Source: DAMCAP01 sp032059445 (GTDB taxonomy: Bacteria; Bacillota; Clostridia; Oscillospirales; Ruminococcaceae). Taken from it: a DNA stretch of 54,384 nt. The notes below the pieces were generated by a model. The model saw only the letters and a program-made list of their open reading frames with translations, was not told the origin of the DNA and made no database searches. Where the stretch lies: positions 1-54,384 of the forward strand of contig DAMCAP010000016.1 in NCBI GenBank assembly GCA_032059445.1. Direction: 5' to 3'. The position numbers and the translations under genes are program-made. This document shows positions 1-6,960 of this stretch, piece after piece (the stretch's first letter is position 1; every line of letters begins with the position of its first letter).

Positions 1-507
1 TGCTCCCTCCATAAGGCGGCAAAGCAGCAATGCAGTAGCCACAGCATATCGGCAGAGGGATTGGAAAAAGCCCTTGAACAGATTATCAATACTCATATCA
101 AGCTAGCTGGAGGGATGCCTAGTTGTGCGGAAGATCCCAGCTCAACGATGGCAGTTGAAGCGGCCCACAGGAGTTTTTACACCCAAGAGGTACTGCGTTA
201 TCAAGAGCTACTGGTAGGAGTTTATGAGGATTATAAGGAGGGGCTGCTCAGCGATCAGGATTATACGCTGCTCAGTGATACATATAAGCAGAAGCTAGAG
301 GCTTTAGCGACTAAAGCACAGGGCAGCATGGATGAGAGCGATAGTCGCGGAGGTAGTATTGATCTCGTAGCTCCGAGTAATCAGTCAGTTTCTGGTGACT
401 TCCTGCTGACACGCTTATCGGCAGTGGGGCTGATCCATCGTATCCGTGTGCAGGAGGGAGGGCGCATCCTAGCAGAGATGCGCTACTGCTACCCAAGCAG
501 AAAATGA
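1..507 (+). CDS. Large serine recombinase, C-terminal part (cut by window edge)
   Basis: The frame is open from the first base and encodes 168 residues up to the stop at 507. The visible part begins with the last cysteines of a zinc ribbon (Cys1, Cys11) and continues into a Leu/Glu-rich coiled-coil segment (about residues 40-110), the usual C-terminal layout of large serine recombinases. The catalytic resolvase domain would lie upstream of the window. The next recombinase starts 16 bases after the stop with its own ribosome binding site, so the three recombinase genes probably form one operon. The family assignment rests on layout and context rather than on catalytic residues. Confidence 0.7.
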   Translation, partial: CSLHKAAKQQCSSHSISAEGLEKALEQIINTHIKLAGGMPSCAEDPSSTMAVEAAHRSFYTQEVLRYQELLVGVYEDYKEGLLSDQDYTLLSDTYKQKLEALATKAQGSMDESDSRGGSIDLVAPSNQSVSGDFLLTRLSAVGLIHRIRVQEGGRILAEMRYCYPSRK

Positions 508-523
508 GTCTATAGGAGGAGAA

Positions 524-1516
524 ATGGCTAGAAAATCCCGTAAATCTAAGGACCTTGCGGCGAAAGCAGCTCCCCAGGTGATCTATCGGGCAGGGCTCTA
601 TGCCCGATTGTCGGTAGATAAGGGGGAAGAAAGCCGCGACAGCATCGCAAACCAATTTAGCTTGATGGAGGAGTATATCAAAAATAAGGCAGATATAACC
701 CTGTGTGAGCGTTACATAGATATCGGGAAATCGGGCACCAACTTTGCCCGTGGAGGGTTTCACCGCCTGCTGGAGGATATCCGCAAGGGACAGATCAACT
801 GTGTGGTGGTCAAAGATCTCTCTCGTTTTGGCCGAAACCACATCGAAACAGGCAGCTATCTAGAGGAGGTCTTCCCTTTACTTGGGGTAAGGTTTATCGC
901 GGTAACCGACCAGTACGACAGCCTCGATAGAGCCCAAGATCACCAAGAGCTGCTGCTGCCTCTGCGAAACATCGTAAACGAACTGTATGCCCGTGATATT
1001 TCGCTCAAGGTGGTGTCGCAGTTTCGGGTCAAGCAAGCAAAAGGGGAATATTTAGGTTCCTTTGCCCCTTATGGGTATCTTCGAGATCAGCAAGTACCCA
1101 ATCGGCTGATACCCGACCCTATTACTGCAAAAGTTGTAGGGGAGATTTTTACACTGCGGATAAAGGGGATAAGCTGCCAGCGCATTGCAAACTTGCTGAC
1201 CGAGAGGGGCACACCACCACCCAGTAGATATCGCCGTGGTTTGGTAGAGCAGGAGTCAAAGGCAGATGTATCAGACATTTGGCATAAGTCTACTGTAAAA
1301 CGGATCCTCGCCAACCCTGTATATCTAGGGGATATGGTGCAATGTAAGGAGCAGAGCAGTGTGTTTTGGGGCAAGAGGCGTAAGCGCCTTCCACCCCAAC
1401 AGTGGCTGCGGGTAAAGGGGACCCACCCACCTCTGGTTTCACAGGAGGAGTTTGATGGGGTGCAGGAAAGCTTTGGAGCAGGGGATATCCCTGCAAATGA
1501 TGCTACAGTAGGATAG
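524..1516 (+). CDS. Serine recombinase lacking the zinc ribbon (short form)
   Basis: This 330-residue protein has an N-terminal resolvase domain with the YARLS motif (catalytic Ser30, Arg28), the KDLSRFGRN helix around residue 97, and a DNA-binding recombinase domain (about 165-300) with IWHKSTVKRILANPVYLGDM. It stops where large serine recombinases normally continue into a zinc ribbon and coiled coil; relatives are usually about 500 residues. The ATG at 524 follows GGAGGAG. The 12-base spacing to the next recombinase suggests translational coupling. A recombinase without a zinc ribbon may work as a partner in a hetero-oligomer, since that module contacts the outer half of att sites in this family. 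That partnership is inference. Confidence 0.9.
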   Translation: MARKSRKSKDLAAKAAPQVIYRAGLYARLSVDKGEESRDSIANQFSLMEEYIKNKADITLCERYIDIGKSGTNFARGGFHRLLEDIRKGQINCVVVKDLSRFGRNHIETGSYLEEVFPLLGVRFIAVTDQYDSLDRAQDHQELLLPLRNIVNELYARDISLKVVSQFRVKQAKGEYLGSFAPYGYLRDQQVPNRLIPDPITAKVVGEIFTLRIKGISCQRIANLLTERGTPPPSRYRRGLVEQESKADVSDIWHKSTVKRILANPVYLGDMVQCKEQSSVFWGKRRKRLPPQQWLRVKGTHPPLVSQEEFDGVQESFGAGDIPANDATVG

Positions 1517-1528
1517 GAGGGAAAGGTT

Positions 1529-3088
1529 GTGGCAGTGGCACTCTACCTGCGTTTATCTTTAGAGGATGATTCCAGCAAAGAAAGTGACAGCATAGCAAAT
1601 CAGCGCCAGCTTTTGATGAGTTTTATTGCCACACAGCCACAACTAAGAGGGCAGGATTATATCGAGATTGTAGACGATGGCTATAGTGGTACCAACCTAG
1701 CTCGCCCTGGGTTTCAGCGGCTATTGGAGCTGGCCGACACAGGGCAGATTAACTGCATCGTGGTAAAGGACCTCTCAAGATTTGCCCGTAATTATATCGA
1801 GGCAGGGTATTATCTGGAGGAGGTATTCCCTGCCAAAGGCTTGCGCTTTATATCGGTCAACGACGGCTTTGACAGCTTTGCCTATAAGGGAGCTAATCAG
1901 GGGCTAGATATGGCGTTTCGCAATCTGATCTACGAACTGTATAGCAAAGATCTTTCGGTCAAGGTGCGCAGTGCCAGAGAAGCCAAGATGCAGAGAGGGG
2001 AATATATGAGCTCCTATGCGATCTTTGGCTATACAAAATCAAAGGAAGATAAAAATACCCTTGAAATTGACCCTGAAGCCGCAGCGATGGTGCGAGAGAT
2101 CTTTGAATTGATCTGCATGGGGCATAGTGCTGCTCAAGTGGCTAAGCTGCTGAATAATAAGGGCATACCTACCCCAATGCAATATAAGCAGCAGAAATCA
2201 ACTACCCGCAGTTGGAGTACTCATAAAACCAACGTATGGACTAAGGATGCAGTAATCAGGGTAATTAGGGATCGCCGCTATACAGGGGATATGGTCAGTA
2301 ACAAACGTAAGCGTAGAGAAACAGGCAGCCCTGTGACGGTAAAAGTGCCCTTAGAGGAGTGGATGCATGCCCCAGATACCCACCCTGCAATTATCTCCCA
2401 CCAGCAGTATGCCAAGGCGCAGGAGATGCTCCAAGCTTATCGAGAGCTACATAAGACGATCGACAAAAGTCGTTTGCTTTTTGGCAGGGTGATCTGCGGG
2501 GGCTGTGGGCATGTTTTGCGGTATAAAAAAGGAAATGATCCATATTATTTCTGCGAGACCTCGCGGTACGACAGTGTTGCCTGCACCAACACCCAGCGTG
2601 TTTCAAAGGATGAGCTAGAGCAGGCAATCCTCATGGTGCTGCGTACCCAGCTAAGGCTGCTTTGCGATGTAGATGAGCTGACCAAACACTGGCAGTGGCA
2701 GGCGCTAGAAGAGCTGCGGCGATATGAGCACCAAGTTCAGCAGCAACAAGCCCAAGGGCAGAGCCTCTCGGGCAGCAAGATTACCCTTTACGAAACCTAT
2801 CGAAAAGGGGCAATTAGCAAGGAGCAATACCTTATCAGAAGGGATGCCCTAGATAACCGGCACAAGGAGCTACAGCAGACAATGTGGGAGCTGGAAGCGC
2901 GAATAAAGGCACTAGGTAACCAGCAATTTGGTATAGAGCAGTGTGCTGAGTGCTATATAGAAGATGCTTTTTTGCCTCGGCTCACCAGCGAGATCGCATC
3001 GACTGCCGTAGAGTCGGTAAAGGTGTATGATGAGCAAAGCATACAGATCAAGCTGCGAGCAGCAGATAGTTTTAAAATTCACTGCTAG
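1529..3088 (+). CDS. Large serine recombinase, full length
   Basis: This 519-residue protein has all family modules. The resolvase domain carries YLRLS (catalytic Ser10) and KDLSRFARN, followed by the recombinase domain (about 150-290), a zinc ribbon with CGGCGH and a second cysteine pair (about 325-355), and a coiled coil (about 375-460). It starts at GTG 1529 after GGAGGGAAAGG. It is the third recombinase in a row and the best candidate for the main excision enzyme of the upstream element, perhaps acting together with its two neighbours. Tandem recombinases that cooperate are known, for example CcrA/CcrB of SCCmec. Confidence 0.93.
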   Translation: MAVALYLRLSLEDDSSKESDSIANQRQLLMSFIATQPQLRGQDYIEIVDDGYSGTNLARPGFQRLLELADTGQINCIVVKDLSRFARNYIEAGYYLEEVFPAKGLRFISVNDGFDSFAYKGANQGLDMAFRNLIYELYSKDLSVKVRSAREAKMQRGEYMSSYAIFGYTKSKEDKNTLEIDPEAAAMVREIFELICMGHSAAQVAKLLNNKGIPTPMQYKQQKSTTRSWSTHKTNVWTKDAVIRVIRDRRYTGDMVSNKRKRRETGSPVTVKVPLEEWMHAPDTHPAIISHQQYAKAQEMLQAYRELHKTIDKSRLLFGRVICGGCGHVLRYKKGNDPYYFCETSRYDSVACTNTQRVSKDELEQAILMVLRTQLRLLCDVDELTKHWQWQALEELRRYEHQVQQQQAQGQSLSGSKITLYETYRKGAISKEQYLIRRDALDNRHKELQQTMWELEARIKALGNQQFGIEQCAECYIEDAFLPRLTSEIASTAVESVKVYDEQSIQIKLRAADSFKIHC

Positions 3089-3247
3089 TACAGGGGATAT
3101 GGCCTCTGGGGGTTGCTTTTAAGAATAGATAGCATAACGCGATCTGCTCTTTGCCTGCCTAAGAAATCATGGCAAATATGGTAAATGATATGATATAATA
3201 AATTACACAAGGCCTTGTAGCATATACCTTTATGAGGAGGTTGTAAA

Positions 3248-3871
3248 GTGGAGATAAGTGAGTTTACTTATATCAAGGTGGATACATTCGGGGAATCTCT
3301 CCGAGAAAAAATTGAATCCATCTATCTCATGAATGATGGAGCCAAGATCCTAAAGCATGTAAAATTGGTAGCAGATGCAATTGCAAAGATTGCACAGCAG
3401 TATCACCTTGATACACAAAAGTGCTTATTAGCAGCTCTCCTACACGATATCAGCTCAATCATGAAGCCAGACGACATGCTTCTTTATGCTGCTGCTCTTG
3501 GGATGAGTTTGGATGAAGCAGAAAAAAGATATCCATTTTTACTACATCAAAGGCAATCAAAAATATTTGCGCAAAAGATCCTGCTGGTCGAAGACCCTGA
3601 TATTCTCTCTGCGATTGAGTGCCACACAACATTAAAAAGCAAGCCTAGCCCATATGACATGGCGCTGTTTATAGCAGATAAACTATCTTGGGATCAAGAT
3701 GGGCGACCTGTATTTTATGATCAAGTGACTTGGGCGTTGTCAACATCCCTTGAAGGAGCATGCTTGGAGTATATGGATTACATAATAGACAACGGCTTAA
3801 TTTTATACCCACACCGTTGGTTTTTGGAAGCGAGGGCATTTCTAGAGGGATCCCTCCCCCAAGATTGTTAA
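3248..3871 (+). CDS. YqeK-like HD-domain phosphohydrolase
   Basis: This 207-residue protein carries an HD metal-site pattern: His37, His66-Asp67 in ALLHD, His100 in FLLH, His126 in ECHTT and Asp144 in FIADKLS. The spacing and the words LLHQ, CHTT and ADKLS match the YqeK family, whose B. subtilis and staphylococcal members hydrolyse Ap4A symmetrically. The GTG start at 3248 follows GAGGAGG. An extended -10 (TGATATAAT, 3191-3199) lies upstream, and a terminator follows the gene. It sits between the recombinases and the headless spoIVA, so it is probably cargo of the upstream element. Whether it acts on Ap4A or on another nucleotide cannot be told from the sequence. Confidence 0.75.
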   Translation: MEISEFTYIKVDTFGESLREKIESIYLMNDGAKILKHVKLVADAIAKIAQQYHLDTQKCLLAALLHDISSIMKPDDMLLYAAALGMSLDEAEKRYPFLLHQRQSKIFAQKILLVEDPDILSAIECHTTLKSKPSPYDMALFIADKLSWDQDGRPVFYDQVTWALSTSLEGACLEYMDYIIDNGLILYPHRWFLEARAFLEGSLPQDC

Positions 3872-3884
3872 TTTTAAGAAGAAT

Positions 3885-3921
3885 ATCCCCAAGGTGCTTT
3901 TAGAGTGCTTTGGGGATTTTT
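3885..3921 (+). terminator. Rho-independent terminator after the HD gene
   Basis: The arms ATCCCCAA (3885-3892) and TTGGGGAT (3910-3917) are followed by a run of five T. The only possible upstream start codon of the spoIVA frame (TTG 3910) lies inside this hairpin, which argues that it is not a real start. Confidence 0.75.
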
Positions 3922-4020
3922 GATGAAGCTCTTACACGATACCAGAGATGTTGGGTCTTTTATTGTAATGGACGATGCTTGCTATTTCGCTGGGAGTTTA
4001 GTCCTAATGTCACTGCAGCA

Positions 4021-5199
4021 GGGGTGGTTGGCCCTGTGCGTACGGGTAAATCCACCTTCGTAAAACGATTTATGGAAACACTGGTGCTCCCAAATATGGA
4101 GAGCAGTTACCGCAAGGAGCGGGCTACTGACGAGCTGCCTCAATCTAGCGGCGGCAGGACGATCATGACCACAGAGCCTAAGTTTGTACCAGAGGAAGCC
4201 GTCAAGGTCAAGCTGGATAATGGCGGCTCGATGAGTGTGCGTCTGATCGACTGCGTAGGCTATATTGTGCCAAGCTCCATTGGGTATATCGAGAATGAAC
4301 AGCCTAGGATGGTACAGACCCCTTGGTTTGAGCAGGAAATCCCCTTCAATATGGCGGCAGAAGTAGGCACCAAGAAGGTTATTACTGAGCACTCTACCAT
4401 CGGTATTGTGATTACCACCGATGGCAGCATTTCTGACATACCGAGGGAAGAGTATCAAGAGGCGGAGGAGCGGGTCATAGAGGAGCTCACCGAGCTGGGT
4501 AAGCCTTTTGTGGTGCTGTTAAACTCCCGTAATCCCCAAAATGCCGACACCATCAAGATGGCAGAAACACTGGAGGAGCGTTATGGAGTGCCGGTGCTGC
4601 CGGTAAACTGCCAGACTCTAAGCGAAGACGAGATCCGTAAGGTAATCTCCAGCGTCCTTAGCCAGTTCCCCATGCAGCAGATTGCAGTGGAAATCCCTCG
4701 TTGGCTGGTTTCGCTGCCTGCCGATCATTGGCTGAAGTCCTCTGTGTATAAGTCAATCAAGGATGGTCTTTTTACCCTGCACCGTGCGCGGGATCTTTCT
4801 GATCATCTTGGCATGCTCAGAGATTGCCAGCACATCAACGACGCAAGAGTGCTCTCAATGCATTACGGCTCAGGCAGTGCTAGAGTCAGCATAGAGCTGC
4901 CACCCGAAATGTTTTACAAGATTGTGGGTGAAACCACAGGCTTTGAGATCAACAACGAAGCGGATCTGATGAATCAGATGATCCAGCTGGCACTGGCCAA
5001 GAAGAATTTTGATAAGTTTAAGAGTGCGATTGATCAGGTTGAGGCTACAGGCTATGGCATCGTGATGCCATCGCTGGAGGAGCTAAGCCTAGAGGAGCCT
5101 GAGATCGTCAAGCAGGGCGGCAGATATGGCGTCAAGCTCAAGGCTTCTGCCCCTTCCATACATATGAGCCGTATCAAACAGAAGTTATTTTCGGGATGA
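4021..5199 (+). CDS. spoIVA: SpoIVA middle segment (Walker A to near C-terminus), interrupted gene
   Basis: SpoIVA is the ATPase that polymerises on the forespore surface and forms the coat basement layer. Codons 4021-5166 give 382 residues that match it closely: Walker A GPVRTGKST (Lys codon 4048-4050), the DELPQS and TIMTTEPKF sensor region, DCVGY, and the late segment LEEPEIVKQGGRYGVKLKASAPSIHM (shown in two parts in family alignments). After SIHM the frame departs from the family, adds nine unrelated residues and stops at 5199. The upstream frame reaches 3910 but has no ribosome binding site and no SpoIVA similarity. Adding about 20 N-terminal and 90 C-terminal residues gives about 492, the B. 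subtilis length. Without excision the product would lack the C-terminal region needed for localisation in B. subtilis. Confidence 0.93.
   Translation, partial: GVVGPVRTGKSTFVKRFMETLVLPNMESSYRKERATDELPQSSGGRTIMTTEPKFVPEEAVKVKLDNGGSMSVRLIDCVGYIVPSSIGYIENEQPRMVQTPWFEQEIPFNMAAEVGTKKVITEHSTIGIVITTDGSISDIPREEYQEAEERVIEELTELGKPFVVLLNSRNPQNADTIKMAETLEERYGVPVLPVNCQTLSEDEIRKVISSVLSQFPMQQIAVEIPRWLVSLPADHWLKSSVYKSIKDGLFTLHRARDLSDHLGMLRDCQHINDARVLSMHYGSGSARVSIELPPEMFYKIVGETTGFEINNEADLMNQMIQLALAKKNFDKFKSAIDQVEATGYGIVMPSLEELSLEEPEIVKQGGRYGVKLKASAPSIHMSRIKQKLFSG
5146..5180. other. Left attachment site of the 3.46-kb element
   Basis: The 11-bp core CATACATATGA (5157-5167) is repeated directly at 8618-8628. 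The element-side half ATGAGCCGTATCAAACA (5164-5180) is the exact reverse complement of 8604-8620. The gene-side half TCTGCCCCTTCCATA (5146-5160) pairs with 8624-8638 at 11 of 15 positions. All four halves centre on the same CA (5161-5162), the expected 2-bp crossover of a serine recombinase. Confidence 0.9.
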
Positions 5200-5330
5200 T
5201 ATATATAATAAAGACTAGAACTGGGTTTTGGGCTGGCTTGTACTCAATTACGTGTAACTGGTTCATCTTCTGCGGATCACAAGAATTTTGCAAGTAACTA
5301 TGATAATGCATAAAGGGGAGGAACATCCTC

Positions 5331-5340
5331 NNNNNNNNNN
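5331..5340. other. Assembly gap (10 N) inside the element
   Basis: Ten N lie between the left att site and cotJC. Ten is probably a placeholder length, so the true element may be longer or shorter than 3461 bp. The 163-bp flank (5200-5362) shows no gene. Confidence 0.95.
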
Positions 5341-5362
5341 TAATAAGTACGATCTTATACTG

Positions 5363-5983
5363 CTATGAGCGGCTTCTAGGCTGGGGGCGCACGTCAAACT
5401 CAGGGTTAAAGGCGTAGTAGTTCCTAGCATCTAGGTTTTCCTGCACTACACGCAGGGCATCGCCAAAGCGCTGGAAGTGCACAACTTCTCTAGCACGCAG
5501 GAACTTGATGGGATCACGTACATCGGGGTCGTCGATCAGGCGTAGCAGGTTATCATAGGTGGTGCGTGCCTTCTGCTCGGCTGCAAGATCTTCAAAGAGA
5601 TCGGTGATGGCATCGCCCTTACTTTGTAATGCAGCTGCGCTAAATGGAACACCTGCTGCTGACAAGGGGTAGATACCGGTGGTGTGATCCACATAATAGG
5701 CGGCGAAACCGGAGTTTTTGATCTGCTCAGGGGTAAGGTTGCGGGTAAGCTGGTGGACGATGGCGGCAATCATCTCAAGATGTGCCAGCTCCTCGGTGCC
5801 TACATCCGTAAGGATTGCTGTTGCTTCCTTATAAGGCATGGTGTAACGCTGGTTTAAGTAGCGCATTGATGCGCCCAGCTCACCGTCGGGGCCTCCCAGC
5901 TGGGTGATAATCATCATTGCCAGATTTGCATCGGCATTTTTGATCTGGACAGGGTATTGTAGCTTCTTATCATAGGTCCACAT
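5363..5983 (-). CDS. cotJC: CotJC, manganese-catalase-type spore coat protein
   Basis: This 206-residue ferritin-like protein has the dimanganese ligand pattern of the Mn-catalase/CotJC family: Glu35, Glu65 and His68 in EELAH, Glu136, then Glu166 and His169 in REVVH. CotJC belongs to the inner spore coat, and members may remove hydrogen peroxide. It is the last gene of cotJABC, starting where cotJB stops. The position is unusual: the operon lies inside the element that interrupts spoIVA, so in a sporulating mother cell it would end up on the excised circle. Length and motifs look complete. Confidence 0.93.
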   Translation of the reverse strand: MWTYDKKLQYPVQIKNADANLAMMIITQLGGPDGELGASMRYLNQRYTMPYKEATAILTDVGTEELAHLEMIAAIVHQLTRNLTPEQIKNSGFAAYYVDHTTGIYPLSAAGVPFSAAALQSKGDAITDLFEDLAAEQKARTTYDNLLRLIDDPDVRDPIKFLRAREVVHFQRFGDALRVVQENLDARNYYAFNPEFDVRPQPRSRS

Positions 5984-6237
5984 TAATTATCCGCTCCTTC
6001 CCATGGCCAGGGGTCGTTGATCCACTGCCACTCTGTAGTGCTGGTGTTGCTTTTTTTGGTCAGGGGGCCAAAACGTGCTTCATATGCAGCTCTCGCTTGC
6101 TCGCCCAGAGCCTTGTTGCGCTGGTAATAAGCCAGAGCTACCGCATCCTTAGGGTGAGTATCGAGGTAGAGGGCGGTGTCGAGCAGGGCAAAGTCGTACA
6201 TCCTGACAAGGTTAAGTAGTTGTTCACGCTCTGTCAT
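5983..6237 (-). CDS. cotJB: CotJB spore coat protein
   Basis: This 84-residue protein matches the CotJB family, with REQLLNLVRMYDFALLDTALYL, the YYQRNKALG segment, and the C-terminal W(Q)WINDPWPWE signature. The ATG at 6237 overlaps the cotJA stop as ATGA, which supports this start over an in-frame ATG six codons upstream. In B. subtilis CotJB is encoded in the cotJ operon and associates with the inner coat; its biochemical role is unknown. The downstream cotJC overlaps its stop codon, so the three genes are tightly coupled. Confidence 0.9.
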   Translation of the reverse strand: MTEREQLLNLVRMYDFALLDTALYLDTHPKDAVALAYYQRNKALGEQARAAYEARFGPLTKKSNTSTTEWQWINDPWPWEGADN

Positions 6238-6497
6238 TTCTTCCACGCCTCCCAACCTAAAAATGGCTTGTCGAGGGATGGGAAAATCGTACCACGCTGC
6301 AATGCAACCTGGTGATCATAAGTATTTTCCCAAGCCTGGAAGGGTACGAAGCCCATTGCCAAAGACAACAGCGCCGGGTTAATGGTGTTGCTTTGCTGGG
6401 GTGTAACTGTATCCATGCGGGTCGGGGTCATGCCTGTATAGCCGCTTGTAGTGCCGGCCATAGGTGCTTGATAGGTCTGTTGCATTTCCATAAGCAT
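6234..6497 (-). CDS. cotJA: CotJA spore coat-associated protein
   Basis: This 87-residue protein has the conserved CotJA core in its second half: MGFVPFQAWENTYD followed by ALQRGTIFPSLDKPF. The first 40 residues are Thr/Pro/Met-rich and poorly conserved. The AAAGGAG ribosome binding site lies just upstream of ATG 6497; two further ATGs two and four codons on are possible starts. In B. subtilis CotJA is needed for CotJC to assemble into the coat. It is the first gene of the operon. Confidence 0.88.
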   Translation of the reverse strand: MLMEMQQTYQAPMAGTTSGYTGMTPTRMDTVTPQQSNTINPALLSLAMGFVPFQAWENTYDHQVALQRGTIFPSLDKPFLGWEAWKK

Positions 6498-6541
6498 TCT
6501 GCTCCTTTTGCAGTATTTAGGCAGAAAACTGCCTCTAAGCT

Positions 6542-6570
6542 TATCATATGTAAGGCAGTTTTGGTTGGTT
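6542..6570 (-). promoter_or_regulatory. Possible sigma-K-type promoter of cotJABC
   Basis: On the minus strand CATATGATA (6550-6542) fits the sigma-K -10 pattern CATAnnnTA, with AACC (6570-6567) 16 bases upstream as the AC-type -35. A good sigma-E pair is absent, although cotJ is sigma-E dependent in B. subtilis. The sigma-K motif carries little information, so this is a weak call. Confidence 0.3.
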
Positions 6571-6715
6571 ACAGGGGCTTTGGTGCTACGTGAGCGACAG
6601 ATATCTAAAGAAAAGCCAAATTGATAAGATACTTGTTTTAAATCATGCCTTAAATTTCCGTTTTACAGATAAATTTTGATTTTTGCTTTGATGCCTTTGC
6701 ATGTGAGTTTAAAAG

Positions 6716-6764
6716 TAAAACAGGATAATACTGGTAATATTATTGTAAAATCCCTCATACAAAT
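6716..6764 (+). promoter_or_regulatory. Sigma-E promoter, with possible SpoIIID site, of the SHOCT-like/recombinase operon
   Basis: TAATATT (6735-6741) matches the sigma-E -35 consensus KMATATT at every position. A 14-base spacer follows, then CATACAAAT (6756-6764), close to the -10 consensus CATACAnT. Transcription would start near 6770, just before the GAGGTG ribosome binding site. TAAAACAG (6716-6723) matches the WWRRACAR core of the SpoIIID motif; SpoIIID activates the skin recombinase gene spoIVCA in B. subtilis. The promoter is well supported by sequence; the SpoIIID site is weak. Confidence 0.75.
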
Positions 6765-6782
6765 TGTCATGAGGTGATACAG

Positions 6783-6932
6783 ATGCAAGGGTTAATACAA
6801 GAGGACAAGGCTGAGGCTTTGCGAATTGAGATAAAATTATCGGTTAACACGCGCCTGTGGCAAAAGGGCTATATTTCTGAGGAGCTATACCAAAAAGCTA
6901 AGGAGTTGATCCAAAAAACCGCAAGCCGATAA
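6783..6932 (+). CDS. 49-aa SHOCT-like protein preceding the recombinase
   Basis: This small protein starts at ATG 6783 after GAGGTG and is highly charged. Its C-terminal half reads NTRLWQKGYISEELYQKAKE, the helix-turn-helix-like pattern (leader, Lys-Gly-Tyr-Ile-Ser/Thr, helix) of SHOCT-type small proteins. Such proteins commonly sit directly upstream of serine recombinases in clostridial mobile elements. It shares a sigma-E-type promoter with the recombinase, which starts 28 bases downstream. Its role is unknown. Because serine recombinases usually need a small partner protein to excise, it is a natural candidate for a recombination directionality factor, but nothing in the sequence proves this. 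Confidence 0.75.
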   Translation: MQGLIQEDKAEALRIEIKLSVNTRLWQKGYISEELYQKAKELIQKTASR

Positions 6933-6960
6933 TAGAAGCAGCGTGCAAGGGGGTGTTTAA

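Larger units (their letters stand above)
1..4020. mobile_element. Right-hand part of a putative intervening element that splits spoIVA before its Walker A loop
   Basis: This DNA carries three tandem serine recombinases (1-3088), a YqeK-like HD protein and a terminator (3885-3921). It runs directly into a spoIVA reading frame that starts abruptly at the residues GVVGPVRTGKST. In B. subtilis SpoIVA about 20 residues precede that motif; the 37 codons here in frame before it overlap the terminator and show no SpoIVA similarity. The simplest reading is a second recombinase-borne element inserted in the same gene, with the short 5' piece of spoIVA lying upstream of position 1. The left boundary, and therefore the attachment core, cannot be seen. 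The right boundary is placed at about 4010-4035. The alternative is that the 5' end of spoIVA was lost. Confidence 0.65.

Noticed and set aside
3910..4020. TTG 3910 as the true start of spoIVA
   Set aside because: It lies inside a terminator hairpin, has no ribosome binding site, and the 37 residues before GVVGPV show no similarity to SpoIVA.
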